Origin: Comamonas koreensis | GTDB taxonomy: Bacteria > Pseudomonadota > Gammaproteobacteria > Burkholderiales > Burkholderiaceae_C | Length of the DNA: 64,000 nucleotides | NCBI RefSeq assembly: GCF_021026195.1 | Contig: NZ_JAJNCT010000003.1 | Coordinates: 186,001 to 250,000 of the forward strand | Direction: 5' to 3' | Shown here: piece by piece, positions 11,214-23,100 of the stretch | How positions within the stretch are numbered: the stretch's first letter is position 1 | How the letters are laid out: every line of letters begins with the position of its first letter | The notes under the pieces: generated by a model | What the model saw: only the letters and a program-made list of their open reading frames with translations | Told to the model about the DNA's origin: nothing | The model's database searches: none | Made by a program: the position numbers and the translations under genes

Positions 11214-11487
11214 CGTCTGTTTTAATTGAAACAATTTGTATTCTATCTCTGCGATCCTCACGCTGCTTGCCTGTGGGAGCTGGACTACACCGCTCTTTTA
11301 AGTCCATGTGGTGACTGCGAATTTGAAAAATGTCAACAAATGCTAGTTGTTACCCGCAGCTGCTTCTGGCGACCGACAAAGGTTTGAGACAACTGTGGCT
11401 TATTGGACAATGGTCACTTGGCAGGATGACAGAATCCATAGAAATCTTGGATAGCGCATTCTGCAAGACCTCTTTGAAAGCCCCCCT

Positions 11488-12498
11488 GTGATACTCGTGA
11501 CTGGCGGAGCCGGCTATGTTGGCTCTCATATCTGCGTTGCTTTGGCCGAAGCCGGCGTGCCGTTCCTGATTCTGGATAACTTCAGCAATGCCAGGCGTTC
11601 AGTCATCACGCGGCTGGGCAAGATCCTCGGCTTTGCGCCGCCTTGCATCGACGCCGATGTGCGCGATGTGGCAGTGCTCGAGCAGCTGTTCGATGAGCAG
11701 CACTTCGATGCCGTGATCCACAGCGCATTCCTGACCGCATCTGCCGATGCTGCGCGAGAGCCGCTGCGCTACTATGACAACAATGTGTCGGGCACCATTG
11801 GCCTGCTGCGCGCCATGCAGACGGCCGGTTTGCGCAATCTGGTGGTGTCTTCCTCATCGGTGGTCTACGGTGATCCGGCACCCCAAGCGGTGCGAGAGGA
11901 CGCGCCGCTGTCTGCCAGCACACCCTATGGCCAAACGGCACTGATGGTCGAGCAGGTGCTCAGCAGCCTCGATGAGGCCTCGCCCAAGCGCTGGCGCATG
12001 GCCTTGCTGCGCAGCTTCAACGCTGTGGGCTGCCATGACAGCGGCTTGATTGCCGAAGACCCACCCCGCATGTCCTCCCATGTGGCGCCTTATCTGGCCC
12101 AGGTAGCTGCCGGCAAGCGCGATGGTCTGCGCATTTATGGCGGTGACTACCCCACGCCCGATGGCACCCCCGTGCGCGACTACCTGCATGTGATGGACTT
12201 GGCCCGTGCCTATGTGGCGACCTTGCCGTATCTGCGCAGCCATCCGGGACTGTCCCGCTTCAATATCGGCTCTGGCCAGCCCACCTCGGTGCTGGGCCTG
12301 GTGCGCGCGTTTGAGCATGCCAATGGCAGGGCAGTGCCTTTCCGCATCGGCGCACGCCGCGCCGGCGATGCTGCCCACTGCTGGGCCGATATCTCGCGGG
12401 CCCGCAACGAGCTGGGTTGGCAACCCCAGCTGGGGCTGGACCGCATGATGGAAGATGTCTGGCGCTGGCAGATCGGCACCGGCCGCAGCGTGCATTGA
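11488..12498 (+). CDS. GalE-like NAD(P)-dependent epimerase homologue lacking the catalytic lysine
   Basis: A 336-residue extended short-chain dehydrogenase colinear over its length with UDP-glucose 4-epimerase. It has [10 protein letters not shown] (residues 5-14) for [22 protein letters not shown], and [21 protein letters not shown]. However, the catalytic YxxxK reads YGQTA (Tyr147, Ala151), the second active-site lysine (E. coli Lys84 region, AGLKAVGES) reads AFLTASADA, and the sugar-contact NNL reads SSH. It is therefore probably not a normal GalE and may be a pseudoenzyme or have a changed reaction. It starts at GTG. Terminators on both sides make it a single-gene unit lodged between hisA and hisF. 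Confidence 0.8.
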   Translation: MILVTGGAGYVGSHICVALAEAGVPFLILDNFSNARRSVITRLGKILGFAPPCIDADVRDVAVLEQLFDEQHFDAVIHSAFLTASADAAREPLRYYDNNVSGTIGLLRAMQTAGLRNLVVSSSSVVYGDPAPQAVREDAPLSASTPYGQTALMVEQVLSSLDEASPKRWRMALLRSFNAVGCHDSGLIAEDPPRMSSHVAPYLAQVAAGKRDGLRIYGGDYPTPDGTPVRDYLHVMDLARAYVATLPYLRSHPGLSRFNIGSGQPTSVLGLVRAFEHANGRAVPFRIGARRAGDAAHCWADISRARNELGWQPQLGLDRMMEDVWRWQIGTGRSVH

Positions 12499-12507
12499 TG
12501 AATCACC

Positions 12508-12540
12508 AGCCTGGTAGCCCAACAGCACCAGGCTTTTTTC
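12508..12540 (+). terminator. intrinsic terminator after the GalE-like gene
   Basis: Eight-base arms AGCCTGGT and ACCAGGCT flank an 11-nt loop and are followed by five further T residues and a C. It lies just downstream of the GalE-like stop, so hisF must have its own promoter in the remaining 90 bp or depend on read-through. Confidence 0.85.
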
Positions 12541-12632
12541 TGGCCCCGCAGTCTGCGCGCCCAGGCTGGGCGTGTTATCGTTTTGCCCGTCTGGCGCTAT
12601 CGCCACCGCTCCCATTTGCCAAGAGATCTTCC

Positions 12633-13412
12633 ATGCTTGCCAAACGCATCATTCCCTGCCTCGACGTCACCGGCGGCCGTGTCGTCAAAGGTGTCAACTT
12701 TGTCGAACTGCGCGATGCCGGCGACCCGGTAGAAATTGCGGCACGCTACAACACCCAGGGCGCGGATGAGCTGACCTTTCTCGACATTACCGCGACCAGC
12801 GATGGCCGCGACCTGATCTTGCCGATCATCGAGGCGGTTGCCAGCCAGGTCTTCATTCCGCTGACCGTTGGCGGCGGTGTGCGCACGGTGGCCGATGTGC
12901 GGCGCCTGCTCAATGCCGGTGCCGACAAGACCAGCTTCAACTCGGCGGCCATTGCCGATCCTTCCGTCATCAACGCCGCCAGCGACCGCTACGGTTCGCA
13001 GTGCATCGTCGTCGCCATCGACGCCAAGCGCCGCCAAGGCCAGGATGTCATCGAGCGCGGCGAGGGCTGGGATGTCTACAGCCATGGCGGGCGCAAGAAT
13101 ACCGGGATGGACGCCGTGCGCTGGGCCAGCGACATGGCAGCGCGCGGCGCCGGAGAGATCTTGCTCACCAGCATGGACCGCGACGGCACCAAGTCCGGCT
13201 TTGACCTGGCCTTGACCCGTGCCGTGGCCGATGCCGTGGGCGTGCCGGTCATCGCCTCGGGTGGCGTGGGCAATCTGGACCACCTGGCAGATGGCGTGCA
13301 GCAGGGCGGCGCCGATGCGGTGCTAGCTGCCAGCATCTTCCACTATGGCGAATTCACAGTGCAGCAGGCCAAGGAGCGCATGCGCGAGCGCGGTATCCCT
13401 GTGCGGCTTTAA
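12633..13412 (+). CDS. hisF: imidazole glycerol phosphate synthase, cyclase subunit
   Basis: A 259-residue (beta/alpha)8 barrel that uses ammonia from HisH to make imidazole glycerol phosphate and AICAR. The first catalytic aspartate is in [15 protein letters not shown] (about residue 11) and the second in IVVAIDAKR. The phosphate loops are [15 protein letters not shown] and [12 protein letters not shown]. The start at 12633 is chosen because the protein then begins [11 protein letters not shown] as in the family; the frame stays open upstream without coding character. It stands alone between the GalE-like gene and the giant repeat gene. Confidence 0.97.
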   Translation: MLAKRIIPCLDVTGGRVVKGVNFVELRDAGDPVEIAARYNTQGADELTFLDITATSDGRDLILPIIEAVASQVFIPLTVGGGVRTVADVRRLLNAGADKTSFNSAAIADPSVINAASDRYGSQCIVVAIDAKRRQGQDVIERGEGWDVYSHGGRKNTGMDAVRWASDMAARGAGEILLTSMDRDGTKSGFDLALTRAVADAVGVPVIASGGVGNLDHLADGVQQGGADAVLAASIFHYGEFTVQQAKERMRERGIPVRL

Positions 13413-13621
13413 TACAGCGTAGTTTCCAGGTTCAGCGTCCGGCCGATGCAGCGCCGCAGCGCCATTGGCGCGCTGCAGCACATGGCTTTCCTCCGGGCGC
13501 TGGTAGGGACGAACCGGCCTGTGAGAGAACTCAGGCCAGGGGTGGCGTGCTTGCCATAGGCCTCGTTGGCCCCCTTCCATGGCGCTCGCCGACGCAGCCG
13601 CCTTGCTTGAAAGCGTGGGCT
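13409..13621 (-). pseudogene. possible remnant of an unrecognised coding sequence
   Basis: On the minus strand a frame of about 70 codons ends with TAA at 13409-13411, overlapping the hisF stop. It reads as protein-like sequence (…KGANEAYGKHATPGLSS… and a C-terminal [15 protein letters not shown]). It has no obvious start, and an in-frame stop cuts it upstream near 13622. I do not recognise the family. It may be the decayed 3' end of a gene or a chance open frame in GC-rich DNA. Confidence 0.25.
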
Positions 13622-14113
13622 TTACCGGCAGCGGCAATCTACGCTCTCCAAACGCATCTGCGCTGACCGACGATGCGCGGCTGACATCTGCGCCCTCGGG
13701 GCTCTTGGTTTTTCCTGTGTGTTTTTTCCTGCGTGGCGGGGACTAGCGCCGTCCTGCCACGCGCGGCATGCCATCACACCGGGTCCTTTCCCGCGCCTAT
13801 CTATCACCACACATCGATCAGCGCCGCCGACTGCTTGTAGTCGGCGCGTCATTAGTGATGTGTAATTCTATAGAAATGATTGATTTTGCTGATCACCAAT
13901 CATGATTTGCAATATTTGACAATGTTTCTAAAGTTGACACACACTCATTAAACGCAAGATGCTATAAACCCGATCTATCTTTAATTGGTCACAGTTTGTT
14001 TCGGTTGTCTGGGAAGATTTGCATATCAAGACCGTCGGCAATTGCAATAGAACTATGAAAAGTGTCGCTTGATGTATCTGGCGGCGCCGTAAAAGGTCTG
14101 GGAGTTGTCGGCT
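13622..14113. other. AT-rich non-coding upstream region of the giant gene
   Basis: About 490 bp without a convincing gene. From about 13850 to 14060 the composition turns AT-rich against a GC-rich chromosome. That part holds two TTGACA sequences (13916-13921 and 13934-13939), a TATAAA at 13973-13978, and an inverted repeat ATGATTG / CAATCAT (13876-13882 and 13897-13903). Neither TTGACA has a good -10 at 17 bp spacing. It most likely holds the promoter and binding sites for the long gene downstream; AT-rich promoters are common for surface proteins under xenogeneic silencing. Confidence 0.5.
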
Positions 14114-17100
14114 ATGTCGGTGTTCGGGATATGCGTTACGCAGGGATGGTCCTGCCTGTCTGCTTTTCGTTGGTTGCAAGCACGTGCAGTGCTGTTGGTG
14201 GCATTGCTTCTGTTGCCACTGGGTGTCTGGGCCCAGATGTGCGCAGCACCCGGCAACGATGGCGCAGGAGCGGCGAGTGGGGTGGTGAATGATTACTTCC
14301 CTGGCGCTGGCGCATCGACCCTGGCCGCCGGCAGCAGCAGCGTCAGCCTGGGCACGCAGCGAACCGGTGCCGCCAACAAAACCTTGGCCGCCAATGATTT
14401 GCTGCTGGTCATCCAGATGCAGGATGCGAGTATCAATGCGGTCAATTCCAGTGCCTATGGCAGCGGGGGCAGTGGCGGCCAGGGTTCGACCAGTGTCGGC
14501 AGTACAGGTCTTTATGAATTTGTCCGCGTAGTCTCGGTGTCTGCAGGGGTGGTGACTTTCTCACCCGCATTGACCAACACCTATCGCAATGCGGCCGCAA
14601 CCAGCACATCCGGCCAGAAGACTTACCAGATCGTGCGCGTGCCACAGTACACCAGTGCGACTGTCAGCGGTGTGACCGCGCCGCCATGGAACGGCTCTAC
14701 CGGCGGCGTGGTGGCCATTGATGTCCGTGATGTCCTGACGCTCAATGGCGCAACGGTGGAAAACCAGGCCAACCGTGCAATCTTCCTCGCTGGCAAAGGC
14801 TTTCGCGGCGCCGTAGGCAGCAATGGCTCCAACCGTGGCTCGCGCGATGACTGGATGGGTGACTACAGCACCGCAGGCGGTGGCGGTGGCAAAGGCGAGG
14901 GCATTGCCGGCACTCCGCGGTATCTGGCCAACAAGGTCACGGCTTATGGCTCCAAGCTGGTCAATGCAGTGGCTTCGGGGGGGATTGGTTCGGTGGATAA
15001 CACTGCCGAAGGCTATCCCGGCGGATCACGTGCACGAGGCGCCCCCGGCAATGCCGGTGGTGGCGGAGCCGATGGTGCTCCGGCTGGTACCAACAACAAC
15101 CAGTACAACTCGGGCGGCGGTGGCGGCGGTAACTATGCCGCCGGTGGCGTGGGCGGACGGCCCTGGAACTACCCGCTGGTCGACAGCGGTGGCCGAGGCG
15201 GCGGTGGCTACGTGGGCACTACCGCTTTCAACCGCATTTTCCTCGGGGGCGGTGGCGGTGCGGGTGGCACCAATGACGGCACTGCCGATAACAATGCCTA
15301 TGGCAACAACGGCATTGCTTGCGCCGACACGGGGGGGCGCTGCTCTTCCGGCGCTTCCGGCGGCGGCATCGTCATCTTGCGTGCGCAGAGTGTTACCGGC
15401 ACTGGTGTGATCGATGTGCGTGGTGCCAATGGCTACAACGTGCAAAACGATGCCGCCGGCGGCGGCGGTGCGGGTGGCTCGGTCATCATCCACTCGGTCG
15501 AAGGCGGATCTGCCGTGATTGATGCCAGCGGCGGGGACGGCGGCAACGCCTGGGCGGGCAACCAGACCAATGCAGCCAACCGCCATGGCCCTGGCGGCGG
15601 CGGCGGTGGCGGCTTCATCGCCTTTTCTCCGTCCAGCATGTCGGTCACTACCACGATCAATGGCGGTACACCCGGCTACACCACCAACGGCACCACCGAC
15701 AACTACGGCGCCTTTGGCAACCAAGGGGGTATCGCTTCGTTCCAGTCGCCGAACGTTCCTGGCACCTTGCCGGGCGCCTCTTGCGCGGTTGACCTGCGCC
15801 TGACCAAGAGCAATGGCGTCAATATCGTCAATGCAGGCGGGCAGACCACGTACACGCTGACGGCCAGCAATGTCGGCGCGTCCCCCACCACAGGCACGAT
15901 CACCATCGTGGACAAACTGCCGCAGGGTGTGACCATTCCCGCTGGCTCCCTGCCGTTGACGGGCGCCAATGCGGCCAACTGGAGCTGCTCGGGCGCTGCA
16001 GGATCGCGCCTGATCACCTGTACCAGCGCCAGCGCGATTCCCGCTGCAGGCAGCAGTGTGTTCGGGGTGACTGTCAATATCGGTCTGCTGTCGGCGACGG
16101 GCCCAACTGCCACTAACAAGGCCAAGATCGGCGGTGGAGGCGATCCGCTCAACAGCACGGCGCCCACCGAAGCTGCCGTGGATGCCTGTACCAGCAACCA
16201 GTCACCCGCAGGCTGCGCGCTGGATGTGGATGCAGTGAACTCGCCTTTGCTGAGCTTGACCAATACCGACAACACCGACGTGGTGCTGGCAGGCGGCACC
16301 ACAACCTATACGCTGACGGTTAACAACGTGGGCAATGCACCCACGGCCGGCACCGTCACCGTGGTGAATGCACTGCCCACCGGCATGGCCTACACCGGCG
16401 CGACAAGCTTTACCAGCGGGCTGTTCAGCTGCAGCTACACCTCGTCGAGCAACAGTGTCAGCTGCAGTACCAGTTCGGCGATCGCTGCGGGCTCCAGTGC
16501 CGCCATCTCGCTGCCGGTGTCGATTGCTAGCACGGCACCCAGCGCGTTGGTCAACCTTGCCAGCGTTGGCGGTGGCAGCGATTCGAGCAAGCCCAACGCG
16601 CCGACAGTTGCGTCCACACAAAGCTGCTCTCCTGCAATCGCCTCGGAAATCGCCACAGGCTGCGCGGCCGACACCGATGCGGTCAAGCGCGTTCAGCTGT
16701 CCCTGACCAAGGACGATGGCCGTTTCGGCATCTACGTCGGCGGCACAACCACGTATGCATTCCGCGTCAGCAACACCGGCGATACCGCATCGGTGGGCAC
16801 CATCAACTTCCGCGATGTGCTGCCGGGCCCGATGAACTGGCCCGCAACGTTGACCAAGACCGGCGCGAATGCGGCGGACTGGATCTGTACGCGCGTGAGC
16901 GCCACCGAGGTGAGCTGTGCATCTGCCACGCCGATTGCAGCCGGTGGTGTGAGCCAGTTCAGCCTGCTTGCGAATGCGGGCGCGATGACCAGCGGCAGCC
17001 AGTACATGAACAAGGCGCGCGTCGGGGGCGGTGGTGATGCCACGCTGGCTACTGCTGCGCCCACCGCAGACCAGGTCAATGCCTGTACCAACAACAGCAT

Positions 17101-20100
17101 TCCGGCGGGTTGCGCGATTGACCTGAACACGGCACAGACGCCGCCGACGCTGCGGCTGACCAAGACCCATGCCGATCCGCAATCCAAGGCGCCTGGGGCG
17201 GCGGTGGCCTTCACGCTGACGGTTGCCAACACGGGCGCGGAAGCCCTGACCAATACCGTGCGGGTGGTGGATGTGTTCCCTGCCGGGCTCAGCAATGTCA
17301 CGGTCGCTGCGACGCAAGGTATTTTTAGCTGTGCAATGGGCTCCGGCGCCGACAGCAATGTGCTGACCTGCAACAACACCGCGGGTGCCTTGGCCGCCAA
17401 TGCGTCGGCCAGTATCGCGGTGACGGCGACGGTCTCGGCCACGACCAGCACCACCTTGGTCAACAAGGCGCAAGTGGGTACCGACAATACCGACCCCAGC
17501 ACCAGCAGCTACCCCACCAGCACCACCGTCGCCGCCTGCACGGCGCTCAACACGCCTACCGCAGGCTGTGCCACCGACTCCGTTCCGGTGGTGCCTTCGG
17601 CCACGTTGACGGTGGTCTCCAGCGTCAATGCACGCGCCGCCAGCACCGACCAGTTCAGCGTCGGCATCAGCAACGGTGGCCCCAGTGCGACGACGGCGGG
17701 CACCGCTACCAGTGCGAGTACTGCCGGTTTTGCGGCGACGCCGGGCACCAGCTACGCCTTGAGCGAGACCGCTGCGGGCACGACCAACCTGGCGCGCTAC
17801 ACCACCAGCTACGCCTGTACGAATGCCACGGCTGGCGGCACCTCGGTAGCGCCGGGCACCGGCACGACGCTGACGCTGACGCCGCAGGCAGGTGATGCGA
17901 TCACCTGTACGTTCACGAACACGCCGATTGCGCCCCGGCTGACGCTGGCCAAATCGATTGTTTCGCGGGCTTTGGCGTCTGACCAATTCACGGTGGCCAT
18001 CAGCAATGGTGGACCCTCGGCGTCCACCACGGGCACCAGCACGACGGCTAGCACCACTGCTTTCACAGCGACCGCCGGCACCAGCTACACCCTGAGCGAG
18101 TCCGTGCTGGCGGGCGCCAATCTGTCGCGCTATACCAGCAGCTACAGCTGTAGCAATGCCGGCGTTGCAGGTACCGTGATGCCGTCGGGCACGGGCACCA
18201 GCTTCAGCCTGGTGCCCCAGGCCGGCGACAACATCAGCTGCAGCTTCAGCAACACCGCCATCGCGCCCAAGCTGACGGTGAACACCGTCGTGTCGGGCCG
18301 CATTCTGAGCACCGACCAGTTCACGGTCGGCATCAACAACGGTGGCCCCAGTGCGACGACCACCGGTACGCAAACCACGGCGTCGGCAGGCCCGACCACT
18401 GCGACGGCAGGCACCAGCTACCTGCTGGCCGAAACCGCTGCCGGCACGCCTGCCACCAATCTGGCCCGCTACACCACGACCTACAGCTGTACCAATGCCA
18501 CTGCGGGTGGCAGCAGCGTGGGATCGGGCACCGGTACCTCCATCACCGTAGTGCCCCAAGCCGGCGATGACATCAGCTGCACATTCACCAACACCCCGGT
18601 CTACCCCAAGCTCAGCGTGACCAAGGCCGCATCGCCTAGCAGCTTTGTCGCCGGTGCCAGCGGCCAGAGCTACCGCATCACCATTGCTGTGGCCAATGGT
18701 CCCACCACCGCCGCCATCAGCATTGCCGACAGCCTGCCCACCGGGGTGACGCTGTCCGGCGTGCCCACCGTCAGTGGCGGTGCCACATTGAGCGGTTGCA
18801 GCACCAGCGGCAGCACCATTGGCGCATGCCAACTGGCCAGCGGCTTGGCCAACGGCATCTATGTCGTGACCATTCCCGTCTCTGTCGCTCCGTCGGCCAC
18901 CAGCACGGGCGCTGCCAACACCGCCAACCTGGGCGGTGGTGGTGACCCCAGCTGTACCGCTGCCGCTACGACGGAAGCATGCGATCCGACCACAGGGGCG
19001 GTGGCTGTGAAGACACCAGCCAATGTCAGCCTGGTCAAATCCGGTGCTGCTACCGCCGTGGCTGGCAACAGCTATGTCTACACGCTGGCGCTGAGCAACA
19101 GCGGCCAGACGGCCACCGCCTCCAACCTGGTGGTGCGCGACCAGTTGGCCCCTGGCATGGTGGCTACCGCCGTCACCGGTGCCAACTGCGGCACCTTGCC
19201 CAGCGTTGCTGGCGCGTTGCTGAGCTGCACCGTGGCCGATCCGGTTGCGGCCGATGGCGGTACTGCCAGCATCCAGCTGACGGTGACCATGCCCAGCGGC
19301 GGCGGCAATGTCGTCAACTATGCGGCCACCCATCCATCGGGTAGCGGCAACCCCGGTGTGGATCCTGGCCCGGCCTGTACCAGTGCCGCCAATGTGGTGT
19401 GTGCCAGCGCGACCACCGCATCCAGCACCCCTGCCAATGTCAGCCTGAGCAAGACCGGTGCGGCCACCGCGCTGACCGGCTCGAGCTACGTCTACACGCT
19501 GACCCTGAGCAACAGTGGCCAGCTCGCTACCGGCAGCAACCTGGTCATCAAGGACCAGTTGCCAGCAGGCGTGGTGGCCACTTCGGTCAGCGGTGCCAGC
19601 TGCGGCACGCTGCCCAGCAGTGCCGCAGCCCTGCTGACCTGCACCGTGGCGGGTCCGGTAGCCGCTGGTGCATCTGCCACTGTCCAACTGACCGTCACTT
19701 TGCCAAATGCCGGCGGAACCTTGGTCAACAACGCGGCGACCAACCCCACGGGCTCAGGCGCCCCTGGCGTGGATCCCGGTGCCACCTGTGTGAACAGCGC
19801 CACCACCTTCTGCGCAAGCCATAGCCTCGCGGTCAACACACCGGCAAGCCTGGCAACCACCAATGTGCTGACATCGGTCAATGGCAGCCCGGTGCCAGCC
19901 GGCTACCTGGCCAAGCCCGGCGATGTGCTGACCTACACGGTGACCGTCGTCAACAGCGGTGGCACGGCAGGCTCCACCGACGTGGGCCAGACCGTACCTG
20001 CCGGTACAACCTATACGGGCAGCGGCCAAGGCTGGAGCGCAGGCTGCACGGACGCGGGCACGCAGTGCACGCAAACCGTGCCAGTCGGTGCCAACCAAAC

Positions 20101-23100
20101 CAGCACCGTGCAGTACACCGTCACCGTGGCCAGCCCAGGCAGCACGGCAACGATTGTTGATAGCGTCACCAGCTCGGTAGGCACCTGCACCGCTTGCCAG
20201 GTCAGCACCGATACACAGCGGGCAGACATGCAGGCGAGCGTCTCGGTCAGCCCAGGCACCACCAGTGCGACGGGTGTGGAGCTGACCTACACCAGCATCT
20301 GCAAGAACAATGGCCCGCAAACGGCCCTGAACGCCGCATGCACGGTGAGCGCTCCTGCTGGCGCCGCGACGGCCTGTACACCTGCCAGTCCGGCGGCAAC
20401 GCTCGCTTCCGGCTCCAGCATCACCTGCACCACCAAGCTCACACCGGGTGTGGTGGGTGACTACGCCGTGAGCGTTGCCACCAGCAACACCTTGTTCGAC
20501 CCTGCAACCGGCAACAACAGCGCAACGGCGACCGTCAAGGTCAACACGCCAGCGGCCCTGCGTATCGTCAAGAGCCTGGCGCAAGTCAACGGCGCTGCTG
20601 TGCCTGCCAATTACGCAGCCAAGATCGGCGACAAACTGACGTACGCAATGTTGGTGACCAACACCGGCGGCACCGCTGGCACCACGGTCTTGACCGAGAC
20701 CGTGCCGGAGGGCACCCAGTTTGTTGGCGGCAACGCGCCAGACCTGAGCCAAGGCTGGAGCCAGGCTCCGCAAGCTTGCGGCGCGGCAGCCAGCACATGC
20801 ACGCAAAGCGTGACCGTGCCCGCACTAAGCGCTGAAGGCGTGGCCGGTCAGCAGACGGTGCAGTTCACCGTGGAAGTGCTGGCCCCGGCGACCAGCAATG
20901 GCAAGATCACGAACACGGTGGTGAGCGACTTGGCTGCCGCGTGTGCTTCCGGTACCTGCGCAGTCGAGACGGCCAATGCAGTGGCTGATATGCAAGCGCA
21001 GATCACTGGCATCCCGGCCTCGGCTGTGGTGGGCCAAAGCGTCACCATCACCGGCACCTGTGCCAACAACGGCCCCGCCGATGCGGTGAACGCCAGTTGC
21101 GCCATGGCCGTGAACAATGCCGGCACCAGCATTGCCGGCACCTGCGCTGCCAATGCCGACCTGGCAATGGGTACGAACCTGAGTTGCTCTGCGACCTTTG
21201 TCGCCGGGCAGGGCACGATCAGCGCCACCATCAACACCAGCACACAAAGCTACGAGAGCAACACGGCCAACAACACGGACACCAAGTCCACGGTGGGCAA
21301 TACGCCAGCGAGCCTGGCAGCCACGAATGTCTTGACCGCAGTGAACGGCAGTCCGGTGCCTGCCGGCTACTTAGCCAAGCCCGGTGATGTGCTGACCTAT
21401 ACCGTCAGCGTCACCAACAGCGGTGGTACCGCTGGCTCTACTGAAGTAGGCCAGACGGTACCAGCAGGCACGGCCTACTCGGGTACCGGTCAAGGCTGGG
21501 GCGCAGGATGCGCGGCAGCGGGTACCCAATGCGCACAGCCAGTCACAGTTGCCGCAGGCCAGACCAGCACGCTGCAGTACACGGTGACCGTGGCAAGCCC
21601 AGGCTCGACTGCGACTATCGTGGACACTGCTACCAGCTCGGTGGGCACCTGCACGGCTTGCCAGGTAACTACCGGCACGCAGCAGGCAGACATGCAGGCC
21701 AGCGTGACGGTCACGCCAGGCACCACCAGCACCACAGGTGTTGAGTTGGTCTACACCGCTGTTTGCAAGAACAATGGTCCACAAGCAGCACTGAATGCAT
21801 CTTGCGTGGTGACAGCACCAGCTGGCGCCCAAACCACCTGCACGCCAACCAGCCCAGCTGCAGCCTTGGCTTCTGGCACCAGCATCACCTGCACCACCAA
21901 GTTCACGCCAAGCGTGGCCGGTGACTATGCCGTGAGCGTGGCTACCAGCAATGCTCTTTACGACGCGGCACCAGGCAACAACACGGCCAATGCCACTGTC
22001 AAGGTCAACACGCCAGCAGACCTGCACATCACCAAGACCTTGGCGCAAGTCAATGGCGCGGCTGTGCCAGCGAACTATGCAGCCAAGATCGGGGACAAGC
22101 TCACCTATGCGATGCTGGTGACCAACACGGGGGGTACATCTGGCACGACGGTCTTGACCGAGACCGTGCCAGAGGGCACCCAGTTTGTGGGCGTCAGCAG
22201 CGATCCAACCCAAGGCTGGAGCGAGGCACCTCAGAAATGCGAAGCAGCAGGTACCACCTGCGTTCAAAGCGTGAATGTGCCAGCGCAAAGCGCCGAAGGT
22301 GCTGCTGGTGAGAAGACGGTTGAGTTCACCGTTGAAGTGATTGCGCCAGCTACCAGCAACGGCAAGATCACCAATACCGTGCTGAGCGATGTGGCGGCTG
22401 CTTGTACCGGCACCAGCTGCTCGGTGGAGACCAACAACGCAGTGGCAGACATGCAAGCGCAGATCACCGACATCCCAGCTGCGGCGGTGGTGGTGGGTCA
22501 AAGCGTGACCATCACGGGCGTCTGTACCAACAAGGGCCCCGCCGACGCTGTAAATGCCAGCTGTGAGATGACCGTGAACAACGGCGGCAACAGCATCCCG
22601 GCAAGCTGCGGTGCCAATGTGAATCTGGCGGTGAATGCAAGCATCAGCTGTACAGCAACCTTCACGGCTGTTGAGGGGGCCATCAGCGCGGTCATTAACG
22701 CAGCGACGCAAAGTTACGATGCCAATCCAGCCAACAATACCGAAACCAAATCGACCGTGGGCAATACTGCAGCAAGCCTGGTGACCACCAATGTGCTGAC
22801 GTTGGTCAACGGCAATGCCGTGCCACCTGGCTACCTGGCCAAACCAGGGGATGTGCTGACCTACACCATGACGGTGGTGAACAACGGGGGCACTGCAGGT
22901 AGCACCGAAGTGGGCCAGACCGTACCAGCAGGTACCAGCTACACGGGAACGGGCGAGGGCTGGAGCGCAGGTTGCACGGCAGCGGGCACGCAATGTGCGC
23001 AAACGGTGACTGTTGCTGCAGGCGAGGCCGGCAAGGTCCAGTACACCGTGACGGTCGCAACCCCGGGCAGCACGCCATCCATTGTCGACACTGCTACTAC

